Assembly (NCBI GenBank): GCA_005779305.1
Contig: SXJR01000170.1
Coordinates: 1-38,035, forward strand
Direction of reading: 5' to 3'
From: Myxococcales bacterium
GTDB lineage: Bacteria; Myxococcota_A; Polyangia; Haliangiales; Haliangiaceae
Length of the DNA stretch: 38,035 bases
Each line of letters starts with the position of its first letter. The first letter of the stretch is position 1. Both the position numbers and the translations under genes were made by a program. Positions 1 through 8,817 of this stretch are shown here, piece by piece. Below the pieces are notes generated by a model. That model ran no database searches and was not told the DNA's origin. It saw only the letters and a program-made list of their open reading frames with translations.

Positions 1-1733
1 ACCAGCGCCGGCCACTGCTTGCGCGGCACCACGGCCGCGACCGCCGCCGCCTCGGCCACCAGGCGGCCGCGCTTGTCGTCGAGGAGCCGGCGCAAGGCCC
101 AGGTGCCGCCGCCGGCGCGCGCGTGCTCGATCAGCGCCGCCACCTCGGTGGCGGCGCGTCCAGGCAGCTCGTCGCACAGCTTGACCACCACCTCGAGCGC
201 CACCACCAGCTCCTTGACCGCGTCGCCGCCGAGCGCGATCGCCGCGCGTACCTGCGCGGTGTCGAAGTAGCCGTCGAGCCTGGCTGCAGCGTCGAGCATG
301 TCGGCGACGACCTCGGGCGCCACCGGCACCGGCACGAAGGCCATGGCCCGATCGACGACGCTATAGGTGATGTCGACGCGCCGGGCGCACGCCGCCAGGA
401 TCGCGGCCACGCGGCGCGCATCGGCGCGCGAACGGATGGCGCGGCGGAGCGGCTGGACATAGCAGCCCCCGGAGGCGTCGATGGCGCCCTTCCACGGCGC
501 GAGCAGGCGCTCGGGCGAGGCGCCGTCGTGGCCGAGCTCGGCGGCTACGGCGTCCCAGAGCCAGACCTCGACACGATCGCCGTGGAGCTCGGCGTCGTCG
601 AGAAGCTCCTCGAGCAAGCGGACCCGCGCCAGCTCGCCCAGGCGGGCCGGCACCAACGACAGCAGGCGCTCGAGCGCCGGAAACGACGCCGCTCGTCCCG
701 ACCACGCCGCCAGCTCGATCACGCCGAACACGGCCACCAGGTCGAACACCACCGGGCTGTACTTGATCGCGGCGTCGACGACCTCGAGGTGGTTGCGCGC
801 GTACTCGAGGCCGGGTTCGCCCGTGTCGGCGATCGCGAGCATGCGCGCCAGCTGAGGCGACAGGCGCTGCCACCACTCGCGCGCGAACACCAGCGGCCGC
901 GCCAGATCGATCAGCGCCAGGAGCGACAGCGCGCGCGCTTGCGCCGTCGGATGGGCCGCGGCGAGCCGCGCGATCCAGTCGACCACCGTCGAGGTCGTGG
1001 TCCGGGGCGTGAGCGACGGGACCGGCGCGCTCTGGGGGCCGGTGCGGAGGCGGTTGGCGACTGCGCGCGCGGTCTCGAGGGCGACGCCCGGCAGCGGGGC
1101 GTCATGCGCGGCCAGGGCCAGGAGCGGCTCGATGGCGGGCGCGCCGTGCTCGGCGACGAGGGCAACCATCCGCAGGACCGCGAGCACACCGCGCGGCCCT
1201 GGCTCGGCGACGACGAGCCGCACCAGCGCATCGGCGTGACCGTCGATCCAGCGCAGCGCGGCGGCAAGCTCGGCCGGCCGACCCAGCATCGCCATGGCGG
1301 CGGCGTCGATCACGGCCTCGAGCGCAGGGTGGGCCGCGCCCAGCGCCCGCAGCGCACGGCGCTGGGCGGTCGCAAGCACCTCGACGGGCGGCGCGGGCGC
1401 CTCGCCCGCACGCAGGGCCCGTCCGACCGCGGTCAGCGCGGCGTCGATCGCCGCGCCCCAGTGAGCGACGTCGCCGACCACGGACGCGAGCGCGTCGCCA
1501 TGGTCGGAGACCAGCGTGCGCTGTGCGCGTCGCGCGCGCGCGATCATGGCGCCGTCGACGAGGAACGGCGCAGTGCCGTCGAGCCGCCACCAGCGCAGGC
1601 CATCGTCGGTCGCCTCCGGACAGCCCGCCAGCCACGCCAGGTGGGCGTGCACGAACATGCGCGCGCGCCGTTCACTCTCGGCCGCACGGGCTCGGCGCGC
1701 GTCGCGCGCATCGGCTCGGCCCCGCTTCACCAT
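1..1733 (-). CDS. Large helical protein of unknown function (3' end outside window)
   Basis: Reading the minus strand from an ATG at 1733 gives 577 codons with no stop before the left edge, so the C-terminus is missing. The frame reads like real protein: Ala/Leu/Val/Glu-rich amphipathic helices throughout, few low-complexity stretches, and no signal peptide or clear membrane segment. The first 25 residues are Arg/Ala-rich, and a second in-frame ATG at 1658 could be the true start. I recognise no family; the helical-repeat look could fit a HEAT-like solenoid, but that is a guess. It lies 28 nt after the stop of the small ExbD-like gene, on the same strand, and so probably ends the ExbB/ExbD transcript. 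A role linked to that membrane motor is inferred only from position. Confidence 0.7.
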   Translation of the reverse strand, partial: MVKRGRADARDARRARAAESERRARMFVHAHLAWLAGCPEATDDGLRWWRLDGTAPFLVDGAMIARARRAQRTLVSDHGDALASVVGDVAHWGAAIDAALTAVGRALRAGEAPAPPVEVLATAQRRALRALGAAHPALEAVIDAAAMAMLGRPAELAAALRWIDGHADALVRLVVAEPGPRGVLAVLRMVALVAEHGAPAIEPLLALAAHDAPLPGVALETARAVANRLRTGPQSAPVPSLTPRTTTSTVVDWIARLAAAHPTAQARALSLLALIDLARPLVFAREWWQRLSPQLARMLAIADTGEPGLEYARNHLEVVDAAIKYSPVVFDLVAVFGVIELAAWSGRAASFPALERLLSLVPARLGELARVRLLEELLDDAELHGDRVEVWLWDAVAAELGHDGASPERLLAPWKGAIDASGGCYVQPLRRAIRSRADARRVAAILAACARRVDITYSVVDRAMAFVPVPVAPEVVADMLDAAARLDGYFDTAQVRAAIALGGDAVKELVVALEVVVKLCDELPGRAATEVAALIEHARAGGGTWALRRLLDDKRGRLVAEAAAVAAVVPRKQWPAL

Positions 1734-1761
1734 GGGGCGAGATAGGTAGCATGCGACGCGG

Positions 1762-2229
1762 TCACGGCGCGTCGAGCGGGCCGCCGTCGACGGCGGCCGG
1801 GGCCCCGGCGCCGCGGATGTGGGTGGCCACGCCGGCCGCGTCGAGCGCGGCCTGTAGCGCCTCCCACGTGCCCTGGCGGGCGTCGCCGACCACGGTCACG
1901 TCGGCGCCGCCGGCGACCCGGCAGGACTCGACGGCGCCGGCGATATCGGCGGGCTTGCCGTCGACGGTGATGCCGATGGCGTCGACGCGGACCGCGCAGC
2001 GTACCGGCGTCGACGCCCCCGAGCCCGTGCTCGCTCCCGTGCCCGTGCCCGATCCGGACCGCAAAGAGCTCCCCGTCCCGAGCCCCTTGCCCTTGCCGAA
2101 CCCGAACCCGCCCCCGCAGCGGATGAGCAACACCGCCGCCACGATGGCGCCGATCGCGATTCCCCAGAACAGCAGCCGCCGGAGGCGTCCCCGCCGCCGC
2201 AACCGCTCCGTCGCCGACCGCTGGCTCAC
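1762..2229 (-). CDS. Small single-pass protein with an ExbD/TolR-like periplasmic domain
   Basis: This gene encodes 155 aa from a GTG start that overlaps the TGA of the upstream exbD-like gene (GTGA). A basic N-terminus (RLRRRGRLRR) is followed by one membrane segment at about residues 20-36. Next comes a Gly/Ser/Thr-rich linker built from dipeptides such as GF, GK and GT, encoded by a degenerate hexamer repeat. The C-terminal ~70 residues have the beta-alpha rhythm of the ExbD/TolR periplasmic domain, with 'DVTVVGDAR' and 'LDAAGVATHIRG' resembling its last strands and helix. It has no acidic residue in the membrane segment, unlike true ExbD, so it may be a structural subunit and not a proton channel. 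The family link is by eye and moderate. Confidence 0.72.
   Translation of the reverse strand: MSQRSATERLRRRGRLRRLLFWGIAIGAIVAAVLLIRCGGGFGFGKGKGLGTGSSLRSGSGTGTGASTGSGASTPVRCAVRVDAIGITVDGKPADIAGAVESCRVAGGADVTVVGDARQGTWEALQAALDAAGVATHIRGAGAPAAVDGGPLDAP
2035..2120. repeat. Degenerate hexamer-period repeat inside the small ExbD-like gene
   Basis: Units such as GTGCCC, TTGCCC and AACCCG recur about every 6 nt on the plus strand. On the coding (minus) strand they become Gly-X dipeptides that form the protein's Gly-rich linker. A six-base period changes length without shifting frame. Confidence 0.6.
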
Positions 2230-2867
2230 GGCGCGCCGCCCGAAGCCGAGGCCGAGCCCGAGGCCGAGCCCGGGGCCGAACCCGAACCCGTGGCCCCGAT
2301 CATGTCCGGTTCGACGATCACCGCCAGGGCGTGCTGCTCGCCCTGGCAGCGCAGGACATCGCGCCTGAGCCCGGCGACGAGCGCCACCGGCAGCTCGCGC
2401 AGGGCCACCGCCGGCGCGATCGCGACGACGTGCCCGGGCAGATCGGCGGCGCGCAGCTCGCGCGCGACAACGCCGCAGACGCGCAACGCCGCGGCCCGAT
2501 CGCCGAGGTAGGCGATGCCGACGTCGGCGTCGGCGACGCGCTCGAGCAGCGGCACGCCCACTGCCCGCCGCTCGCCCGCCCACTCCAGCTCGGTGAGCGT
2601 GCCGTCGGCGCCGATCCGAACCGCGACCAGCGGTGCGCCCTCGACGTGTTTCGCCGCCGCGGTCACCGCCGCGTCGCGCAACGCCGCCAGCGATGGCGGT
2701 GGACCGGGAACCTCCGGGATCGCCGCGACCCGGGCCGTCCGCTCGGCGGCGTCGGCGCGCTCCTCGCCGCGAGCCGTGGTCTGCACCAGCGACGCGAACA
2801 CGATGATGAACAGCACGTCGAGCAGCGACGTCAGCGAGCCGGCCTGCGGTGTGCGCCGTCGCCTCAT
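2226..2867 (-). CDS. ExbD/TolR-family biopolymer transport protein
   Basis: This 213-aa protein starts at an ATG at 2867 that overlaps the TGA of the exbB-like gene by 4 nt (ATGA). That overlap picks the start over longer options, whose sequence is an Arg-rich frame shadow. Residues ~9-28 form one membrane helix after a basic RRRR start, containing 'LLDVLFIIVF'. Its Asp matches the proton-carrying Asp of ExbD/TolR. The rest is periplasmic, with alternating strands and helices, and ends in a low-complexity Gly/Ser/Ala tail. With the ExbB-like partner it should form a proton-driven motor in the inner membrane. No TonB, TolA or OmpA-type partner is visible nearby, so what it drives is unknown. 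Confidence 0.85.
   Translation of the reverse strand: MRRRRTPQAGSLTSLLDVLFIIVFASLVQTTARGEERADAAERTARVAAIPEVPGPPPSLAALRDAAVTAAAKHVEGAPLVAVRIGADGTLTELEWAGERRAVGVPLLERVADADVGIAYLGDRAAALRVCGVVARELRAADLPGHVVAIAPAVALRELPVALVAGLRRDVLRCQGEQHALAVIVEPDMIGATGSGSAPGSASGSASASGGAP
2232..2296. repeat. Hexamer repeat encoding the Gly/Ser tail of the ExbD-like protein
   Basis: The plus strand shows in-phase hexamers GAAGCC, GAGGCC, GAGCCC, GAGGCC, GAGCCC, GGGGCC, GAACCC, GAACCC. On the minus strand they sit at the 3' end of the exbD-like gene and encode its Gly/Ser/Ala tail. Confidence 0.7.
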
Positions 2868-3433
2868 GGCGTGGCTCCACCGCCGCTCCGCGTCCGCCGC
2901 CGCGCGTCCCACGCCTCGATGTTGCGATCGCAGGCGTCGACCCAGGCGTTGAGCTTCACGCCGTAGATCGACGACAGCACGATCGAGAAGGCCAGGCCGA
3001 ACACGGTGGTCCACACCGCCAGCGCCAGCGGTCCCAGCAGCTCGGCCACGTCCTCGCCGCTCACCATGAGCGACAGCCCGAGGCCGAGCACGGTGCCGAG
3101 CAGCCCGAGCTGCTTGAGCAGATCGGTCCAGAACGCGAGCGCCGGCTCGACGCGGAACGCGCGCAGCTGCCACGAGCGCACCTGCTTCTGGGCCCACGCC
3201 GCGTCGGTCGAGCCGAGCACGGCGTGGGCCTCGTCGCGGATGGCCTCGATCTCGAGCCCGGTCTGGCGCGCCGCCGCCTGCTGATCGACAAGGTCGAGCC
3301 CGAGGTGGTCGGTCATGGCCCGCACCCAGCGCAGCTCGGCCCGCAGGTGCAGCGCCGCCCCGACGAAGACCAGGGTGATGACCACCAGCATCAAGGCCGT
3401 GAGACCCCAGCCCTGGACGAACTCGGTCACCAC
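2864..3433 (-). CDS. ExbB/TolQ/MotA-family proton channel protein
   Basis: This 189-aa protein has three hydrophobic segments: about residues 8-30, then a pair at about 111-131 and 136-158 of the form 'LGLLGTVLGLGLSLM' and 'AVWTTVFGLAFSIVL'. The pair is typical of the TolQ/ExbB/MotA core. A ~75-residue polar, helical cytoplasmic loop joins the first segment to the pair. It is shorter than E. coli ExbB (~244 aa) but keeps the core. It is the first gene of the tightly overlapping exbB-exbD-exbD-like set. The calcium-repeat lipoprotein gene lies 108 nt upstream on the same strand, with a hairpin between them. Energy-coupling function is established for the family; the substrate here is unknown. 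Confidence 0.85.
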   Translation of the reverse strand: MVTEFVQGWGLTALMLVVITLVFVGAALHLRAELRWVRAMTDHLGLDLVDQQAAARQTGLEIEAIRDEAHAVLGSTDAAWAQKQVRSWQLRAFRVEPALAFWTDLLKQLGLLGTVLGLGLSLMVSGEDVAELLGPLALAVWTTVFGLAFSIVLSSIYGVKLNAWVDACDRNIEAWDARRRTRSGGGATP

Positions 3434-3518
3434 GGCCGCATCATACGCGACACCGCGCGACCTGACGCGCGGCGGGCGTGACTGGTCGGGGACCGGCGAT
3501 CGTTGTCCCGGCCCGGCC

Positions 3519-3542
3519 AGAGGGGACGGGAACGTCCCCTCT
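3519..3542 (-). terminator. Perfect 9-bp hairpin at the stop of the VWA lipoprotein gene
   Basis: AGAGGGGAC (3519-3527) and GTCCCCTCT (3534-3542) are exact inverted repeats around a 6-nt loop. The stem touches the TGA of the VWA gene at 3542-3544. No T-run follows on the minus strand, so it may be a transcript-stabilising hairpin or a Rho-assisted stop and not a classic intrinsic terminator. Confidence 0.5.
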
Positions 3543-5554
3543 CAGTTGATCGGCTCGTCGATGGGCTCGGGCGGGACCAGGAAGAAGACGTCGCGGGTGT
3601 CGAGCGTGGTCACGCCGTCGCCGATGACCTCGACGGTGGCGCGGAACAGCTGCGGAACGTCGGTCGGCATCACGGTCATGTTGACCTTGGGGATGAGCTT
3701 CCAGCACACCGGCGTGCCGGCACGGACGTCGACGTAGGCGTCGTCGAACGTGTCGGCGTTGGTGTCGATGTCGTTGAGGCCGTTGGCGCACAGCGCGGTG
3801 CCGAGCTGGAGGGTCTCGAGGTGATCGACGAAGGCGGTGACGGCGTTGACGGTGTCGCTGGGGTCATCGTTGGGCACCGCCGACATGTCGAGCGGGATGT
3901 TGTTGGCCAGGGTGCGGATGCCGTTCTCGATCGCCGCCGCCGAGTTGGCGCCCGAGCCGTCGAACACGAGCGGCGCGTTGCCATTCTGCGAGTCGACCGC
4001 GCCGGTGTTGGTGGCCATGGTGCGCAGGTCGGTGTCGACCGAGGTGCCGGCGAAGCCCGAGCCACCGATGCCGACCAGCTTGGCGCTGCGCACGTTCATC
4101 GCCGGCAAGACGACGGTGGTCCAGGCCGGGCACTTGTTGGTGTCGCCCGGCGACAGCGGCGGCTCGTCGGTGGCGAGCAGGATGACCGGCAGCGAGCCAT
4201 CGCGGAAGCAGGGATAGCCGAAGGTGCTGTAGCCGGCGTTGGCCGCGGGCGAGCCCACGCAGGTGGCACGCGCGTTGACGCCGCTCAGGCCGCAGCCGGT
4301 GGCGGCCGCGCTGCCCTGGCCGGTGACGGCCGCGAACACGCTGAAGGTGAGGGGCTCGGCGCAGCAGCCGCTGGGCTCGGTGATCGGCAGCCCCGCGAAG
4401 TTCGCGTTGGGCTGGATGTCGGCGAAGTTGGCGTAGGTAGCGGCGCCCGAGCCCGAGTAGCCGACGGTGCCGGCGCCGGCCCAGAGGTCGGGGATGCAGG
4501 TGGCGGGGTTGCCGCTGCCCAGCGGCGGGCAGGTGAGGTTGTTGCGCACCGTCGAGAGGTTGTTGCGCACCGCCGTGATCTCGGCGGACATCGAGCCCGA
4601 GCGATCGACGATGACGTACATGTCGACCTGCTGCAGGCGGCTGGTGAAGTCGAGGTCGTCGTCCATCGGCGACGGCGGATCCTGGTAGGGAACGATGAAG
4701 ACGAAGTCGCCGTTGGCCTGGGGGTTGTCGGCCGGGTTGTTGGGGTTGGTGCCGGCGACGTCCTCGATCAGATCGCTGACGCCGTCGCCATCGCTGTCGG
4801 CGTTGCCGGCGTCGGTCTCGGTGCCGTCGCGGGTGCCGTTGCAGTTGGTGTCCTCGGCCGAGTCGGCGAGGCCATCGTCGTCGCTGTCGCGATCGATGAA
4901 GTCCTGGCGGCCGTCGCCGTCGGTGTCGCGGGGCGGGCGCACGCCGCCCGACTCGAGCTGGTCACCGCGGCAATCGTTGTCGCTGTCGGTGTCGCGCCAG
5001 TTGCCGGTGCCATCCATGTCGAAGTCGGTGGTCCCGTCGTCGACGTCGAGGATGGTGTCGTTGTCGCTGTCGGTGTCGTGGTAGTCGGGCGTGCCGTCGC
5101 CGTCGGTGTCGACCGGGTTCGACGCGTCGCTGCCGATCTCGAAGATGTCGCCGATGAAGTCGCCGTCGTCGTCCATGTCCTGGAAGTCGGCGCGGCCGTC
5201 GCCGTCGACATCGCCCGTGCCCTCGGTCGAGTCGGGGATGTTGTTGGCGTCCGAGTCGAGATCCTGGAAGTCGGGAGTGCCATCGCCGTCGGTGTCGAGC
5301 GGACGGGTGCCGGGATCGCTGTCGCCGGCCTCGCGGTAGTCGTCGATGCCGTCGCCGTCGGAGTCGGTGTCCTGGTAGTCAGGCGTACCGTCGCCGTCCG
5401 TGTCGACGCTGGTGGCCGCACCCTCGTCGGAGTCGGAGATGCCGTCACCGTCCTCATCACCCACCGGCGGGTTGGTCCCGTCGTCGTCGCCCGGGCTCCC
5501 GCATCCGAAGACCAGCGCTGCGATCGAGGCACAGAGGAAGAGGCGAAGTTTCAT
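3542..5554 (-). CDS. Surface lipoprotein with calcium-binding (thrombospondin type 3-like) repeats and a VWA domain
   Basis: This protein has 670 aa from an ATG at 5554. I preferred it to an upstream ATG because it directly precedes a lipoprotein signal ([18 protein letters not shown], lipobox VFGC). Residues ~30-285 hold about ten Asp-rich repeats of the form [18 protein letters not shown], the calcium-binding pattern of thrombospondin type 3 repeats. A von Willebrand A domain begins near residue 312, with MIDAS motif DRSGSMS (Asp317), and several Cys pairs follow. Such proteins usually sit on the outer membrane or cell surface and bind ligands in a metal-dependent way. The gene has its own 213-nt upstream region shared with the divergent phosphatase gene. 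It may be read through into the ExbB/ExbD set downstream, but a hairpin separates them. Confidence 0.88.
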   Translation of the reverse strand: MKLRLFLCASIAALVFGCGSPGDDDGTNPPVGDEDGDGISDSDEGAATSVDTDGDGTPDYQDTDSDGDGIDDYREAGDSDPGTRPLDTDGDGTPDFQDLDSDANNIPDSTEGTGDVDGDGRADFQDMDDDGDFIGDIFEIGSDASNPVDTDGDGTPDYHDTDSDNDTILDVDDGTTDFDMDGTGNWRDTDSDNDCRGDQLESGGVRPPRDTDGDGRQDFIDRDSDDDGLADSAEDTNCNGTRDGTETDAGNADSDGDGVSDLIEDVAGTNPNNPADNPQANGDFVFIVPYQDPPSPMDDDLDFTSRLQQVDMYVIVDRSGSMSAEITAVRNNLSTVRNNLTCPPLGSGNPATCIPDLWAGAGTVGYSGSGAATYANFADIQPNANFAGLPITEPSGCCAEPLTFSVFAAVTGQGSAAATGCGLSGVNARATCVGSPAANAGYSTFGYPCFRDGSLPVILLATDEPPLSPGDTNKCPAWTTVVLPAMNVRSAKLVGIGGSGFAGTSVDTDLRTMATNTGAVDSQNGNAPLVFDGSGANSAAAIENGIRTLANNIPLDMSAVPNDDPSDTVNAVTAFVDHLETLQLGTALCANGLNDIDTNADTFDDAYVDVRAGTPVCWKLIPKVNMTVMPTDVPQLFRATVEVIGDGVTTLDTRDVFFLVPPEPIDEPIN

Positions 5555-5754
5555 CGGAGAGACCCCTGGGAGAAGTGCAACTAGGCTCATTCAAGTATCG
5601 TGCGAGACCGTCTGCATGTCCAACCAGTTGAAAAGCCTACGTTGTCTCCGATGTGGTCCAACCTCGGTGCGGCCAGCTGACCTGAGCCAACTTGGCACAG
5701 CCGCCAACGGTGGATGCATCGCGGCGCACGGCGACAGCGTGGACCGCGCGGCGC

Positions 5755-5760
5755 TAGAGT
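5755..5760 (+). promoter_or_regulatory. Putative -10 (TAGAGT) of a leaderless transcript
   Basis: TAGAGT lies 7 nt before the GTG start of the histidine phosphatase gene, so transcription would begin at or next to the start codon. No good -35 was found. Confidence 0.45.
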
Positions 5761-5767
5761 CCGCGCC

Positions 5768-6487
5768 GTGGGAACGCTCACCCTGGTGCGTCACGGCCAG
5801 GCCTCGTACGGCGCCGCCGACTACGATCGGCTGAGCGAGCGCGGCGTCGAGCAGGCGCGCGCGCTCGGCCGTCGCTGGGCCGCCACGCGGCACGCGCCGG
5901 ACGCGGTCTACGCCGGGCCGATGCGACGGCAGCTCGACACCGCGACGATCGCCGTCGCGGCGGCCGCCGAGGCCGGCCACAACCTACCGGCGCCGGTGGT
6001 GCTCGACGAGCTCGCCGAGTACCCGGCCTTCGAGCTGCTCGGCAAGTTCATGCCCCAGTTCGTCCAGCAGCACCCCGAGCTGCGCGGCCTCCTCGACGGC
6101 ACCGCCACCGCCGAGAATCGCCGCACGCTCATGGATCGCGGCTTCTGGCTGGTGATCGATGCCTGGTGTAACGATCGTCTCGACACCGGCGACATCGAGA
6201 CCTTCGGCGCCTTCGTCACTCGCGTGCGTACCGCGGTCGCGCGCATGACCTCGGCCCACGGCAAGGGCGGCGCCAGCGTGGTCGCGGTCACCTCGGGCGG
6301 GCCGATCGGCGTCGCCCTCAAGCTCGCGCTCGGCCTCGACGCGATGCAGACCGTCACCCAGTGGCGGCTGGTCCGCAACGCGTCGATCACCGAGCTCCTG
6401 TGGCGCTCGCGCGCGCCGAGCGAGCTGTCGCTCCTCGGCTTCAACCACATCGATCACCTGCCGGCGGAGCTGCACACCTTCCGCTGA
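5768..6487 (+). CDS. Histidine phosphatase (phosphoglycerate mutase-like superfamily)
   Basis: This 239-aa protein starts at a GTG at 5768 directly before the family signature '[11 protein letters not shown]', where the RHG His is the phospho-acceptor. '[15 protein letters not shown]' follows, and a later '[14 protein letters not shown]' is where this branch usually has the second catalytic His; Ser-Gly occurs here, so that site deserves checking. The family removes phosphate from small molecules, sugars or proteins. It is the first gene of a plus-strand set with an acyl-CoA dehydrogenase (32 nt downstream) and an APH-type kinase. A phosphatase beside a kinase and dehydrogenase suggests a phosphorylated acyl intermediate; this is inference from context. 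Confidence 0.85.
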   Translation: MGTLTLVRHGQASYGAADYDRLSERGVEQARALGRRWAATRHAPDAVYAGPMRRQLDTATIAVAAAAEAGHNLPAPVVLDELAEYPAFELLGKFMPQFVQQHPELRGLLDGTATAENRRTLMDRGFWLVIDAWCNDRLDTGDIETFGAFVTRVRTAVARMTSAHGKGGASVVAVTSGGPIGVALKLALGLDAMQTVTQWRLVRNASITELLWRSRAPSELSLLGFNHIDHLPAELHTFR

Positions 6488-6519
6488 CCTGCGCCGGTCC
6501 CCTTCACGCTGGAGCTGCC

Positions 6520-7719
6520 ATGGACTTCGCCATCCCCGCTCACATCGCGCCCACCCTCGAGCGCATCGATCAGCTCCTCGCCGATCGCGTCATCCCCGCC
6601 GAGCGCGAGGTGCTGGAGCGCGGCTGGGTGGCGAGCGCGTCCGTGCTCGACGAGCTGCGCGCTGCGGTCAAGGCCGCCGGGCTGTGGGGGCCGCAGATCC
6701 CCAAGGAGCTGGGTGGCATGGGCCTCGGCCTGGTCGATCACGGCCTGGTCAGCGAACGGCTGGGGCGCTCGCCGCTCGGTCACTACTCGTTCGGGGCGCA
6801 GGCACCCGACGCAGGCAACCTCGAGGTGCTCCACAAGTGGGGCTCGCCCGCGCAGAAGGCACGGTGGCTCGAGCCGCTCGCCCGCGGCGAGATCCGCTCC
6901 TGCTTCTCGATGACCGAGCCCGAGAACCCGGGCAGCAATCCCGTGATCCTGTCGTGCGCCGCGGTCAAGGACGGCGACGACTACATCATCGACGGCCACA
7001 AGTGGTTCACGTCGAGCGCCGACGGCGCCGCCTTCGCGATCGTCATGGCCGTCACCGATCCGGCCGCGGCGCCCCACGGCCGCGCGTCGATGATCATCGT
7101 GCCGACCGACGCGCCCGGCTTCGAGCTGGTCCGCAACATCCCGATCATGGGCGACACCGGCGCCGGCTGGGCCAGCCACGCCGAGATCCGCTACCACAGC
7201 GTGCGTGTGCCGCAGTCGAACCGGCTGGGCGCCGAGGGAGCCGGCTTCCTGATCGCGCAGGAACGACTGGGGCCGGGGCGCATCCACCACTGCATGCGCT
7301 GGATCGGCATCTGCGAGCGCGTCTTCGGCTTGATGTGCGAGCGAGCCGCGACCCGCAAGATCGACGACGAGAAGACCCTGGCGTCGCGGCAGATCATCCA
7401 GTCGTGGGTGGCCGAGGCCCGGGCCGAGATCGACGCCGCCCGCCTGCTGGTGCTGCGCGCCGCCTGGACCATCGAGCACCAGGGCTTCCACGCCGCCCGC
7501 GATCAGGTCTCGATCATCAAGTTCTTCGTGTCCGACGTGATGATGCGACTGGTCGATCGCGCCATCCAGGTCCACGGCGCCCTCGGCATCACCAGCGACA
7601 CCATCCTCGCCCACTACTACGTGCACGAGCGCGGGGCCCGCATCTACGACGGGCCCGACGAGGTCCACAAGATGGTGGTGTCGCGCCGCATCCTCGATCG
7701 GTACGGAGCGAAGCGGTGA
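6520..7719 (+). CDS. Acyl-CoA dehydrogenase of the ACAD10/11 (LvaC-like) type
   Basis: The protein has 399 aa, the usual acyl-CoA dehydrogenase length. The ATG at 6520 has GGAG 5 nt upstream. Visible features are the N-terminal helical domain with '[13 protein letters not shown]', the flavin/substrate motif '[13 protein letters not shown]', '[13 protein letters not shown]', and a C-terminal '[17 protein letters not shown]' (from about residue 376). Classic enzymes have YEG there with a catalytic Glu; this branch has Asp-Gly-Pro-Asp-Glu. Members occur next to or fused with APH-type kinases, as in human ACAD11 and the Pseudomonas LvaA/LvaC pair. These use phosphorylation to move or remove a 4-hydroxyl group on acyl-CoA. 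The kinase gene follows with a 4-nt overlap, strongly suggesting joint action. Confidence 0.9.
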   Translation: MDFAIPAHIAPTLERIDQLLADRVIPAEREVLERGWVASASVLDELRAAVKAAGLWGPQIPKELGGMGLGLVDHGLVSERLGRSPLGHYSFGAQAPDAGNLEVLHKWGSPAQKARWLEPLARGEIRSCFSMTEPENPGSNPVILSCAAVKDGDDYIIDGHKWFTSSADGAAFAIVMAVTDPAAAPHGRASMIIVPTDAPGFELVRNIPIMGDTGAGWASHAEIRYHSVRVPQSNRLGAEGAGFLIAQERLGPGRIHHCMRWIGICERVFGLMCERAATRKIDDEKTLASRQIIQSWVAEARAEIDAARLLVLRAAWTIEHQGFHAARDQVSIIKFFVSDVMMRLVDRAIQVHGALGITSDTILAHYYVHERGARIYDGPDEVHKMVVSRRILDRYGAKR

Positions 7720-8786
7720 GCGGAGGCGCGGTCGAGCTGCGGCCGCCCCGCGCCGGTGAGGAGCTGCCGGTCGACACGCTGGGCGCGTGGCTCGATGCCA
7801 CGCTCGGCGGCCAGGTGCCGATCGAGGTGCTGCAGTTCCCTGGCGGTCACTCCAACCTGACCTACCTGGTGCGGCGCGGCGGCGACGAGTACGTGCTGCG
7901 GCGGCCGCCGTTCGGCAGCAAGGTCAAGAGCGCGCACGACATGGGCCGCGAGCACACCGTCCTGTCGGCGCTGGCGCCGGTCTACGACAAGGCGCCGCGC
8001 CCGATCGCGCTGTGCCGCGACGAGGCGGTGATGGGCTGCACGTTCTACCTGATGGAGCGACGCCAGGGCGTGATCCTGCGCAAGGAGCTCCCCGCCGGTC
8101 TCGCCGTCGACGCGGCCGCGGCGCGCCGCCTGTGCGAGGTCCTGATCGACGCGCTCGCCGAGTTGCACGCGGTCGACTACCGCGCCGCCGGGCTGGGCGC
8201 GCTGGGCAAGCCCGAGGGCTACACCCGGCGCCAGATCGAGGGCTGGACCGAGCGCTACCACGGCTCGCGCACCGACGAGTTGCCGGTGGTGCTCGAGGTC
8301 GCGGGCTGGCTGGCGGCGAACATGCCCGCCGATCATGCGCCCGCGCTCATCCACAACGACTGGAAGTTCGACAACGTCATCTTCGACGAGCAACTCACCC
8401 GTGTGGTGGGCGTGCTCGACTGGGAGATGTCGACCGTGGGCGACCCGCTCATGGATTTCGGCACCTCGGTCGGCTACTGGATCGAGGTCGGCGACGCCCA
8501 GCCGCTGCACATGCTGCGCTTCGGGCTCACCCACTTGCCCGGCATGATGACCCGCGCCGAGGTGGTCGATCGGTACGCCCGTGCGTCGGGCCGTTCGGTC
8601 GACAACGCCGTCTTCTACTACGCCTACGGCCTGTTCAAGACCGCCGTGGTGGCCCAGCAGATCTACTACCGCTTCGCCACCGGCCTCACCAAGGACCCGC
8701 GCTTCGCCGCCTTCATCCACGGCGTCCGCGCCCTCTGCGATCAGGCCCAGCGCGCGATCAGCGCCGGCAGCGTGACCACGTCGTAG
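7716..8786 (+). CDS. APH-family kinase, probable 4-hydroxyacyl-CoA kinase (LvaA/ACAD11 N-domain-like)
   Basis: This 356-aa protein starts at a GTG overlapping the dehydrogenase TGA (GTGA). It shows the aminoglycoside-phosphotransferase fold: a Gly-rich start '[12 protein letters not shown]', '[10 protein letters not shown]', the catalytic loop HNDWKFDN (His213-Asn220, catalytic Asp215) and the metal motif '[11 protein letters not shown]' (Asp235). '[19 protein letters not shown]' is typical of the acyl-CoA-dehydrogenase-linked branch, not of antibiotic-resistance enzymes. By established knowledge of LvaA and ACAD10/11, it likely phosphorylates a 4-hydroxyacyl-CoA that the adjacent dehydrogenase-like enzyme then converts. 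Chain length and carbon source cannot be read from sequence. It is not an aminoglycoside-resistance gene by context. Confidence 0.88.
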   Translation: MSGGAVELRPPRAGEELPVDTLGAWLDATLGGQVPIEVLQFPGGHSNLTYLVRRGGDEYVLRRPPFGSKVKSAHDMGREHTVLSALAPVYDKAPRPIALCRDEAVMGCTFYLMERRQGVILRKELPAGLAVDAAAARRLCEVLIDALAELHAVDYRAAGLGALGKPEGYTRRQIEGWTERYHGSRTDELPVVLEVAGWLAANMPADHAPALIHNDWKFDNVIFDEQLTRVVGVLDWEMSTVGDPLMDFGTSVGYWIEVGDAQPLHMLRFGLTHLPGMMTRAEVVDRYARASGRSVDNAVFYYAYGLFKTAVVAQQIYYRFATGLTKDPRFAAFIHGVRALCDQAQRAISAGSVTTS

Positions 8787-8817
8787 GGCGTCGGGCTTTG
8801 GCCCTGACACCCGTGAT

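Noticed and set aside
123-1745. A 540-codon plus-strand frame opposite the left-edge gene
   Set aside because: Its product is an Arg/Gly/His/Asp-rich shadow typical of antisense frames in GC-rich DNA. The minus-strand frame over the same bases reads as ordinary helical protein.
1-3433. A Zorya-type anti-phage system
   Set aside because: Zorya also has a motor pair, but ZorB carries an OmpA-like domain and ZorA a long tail. Neither is seen here, and no ZorC/ZorD helicase-nuclease is present.
4780-5450. CRISPR-like array in the repetitive GTCGCCGTCGGTGTC region
   Set aside because: The repeats are codons of the Asp-rich calcium-binding protein, with irregular spacing and an open reading frame throughout.
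3503-5584. A 693-codon plus-strand frame opposite the VWA lipoprotein
   Set aside because: It is a Val/Gly/Ala-rich mirror of the Asp-rich calcium repeats. The minus strand has a lipobox and a MIDAS motif.
7716-8786. Aminoglycoside-resistance phosphotransferase
   Set aside because: The fold matches, but the overlap with an acyl-CoA dehydrogenase gene and the sequence type point to the acyl-CoA-linked kinase branch.
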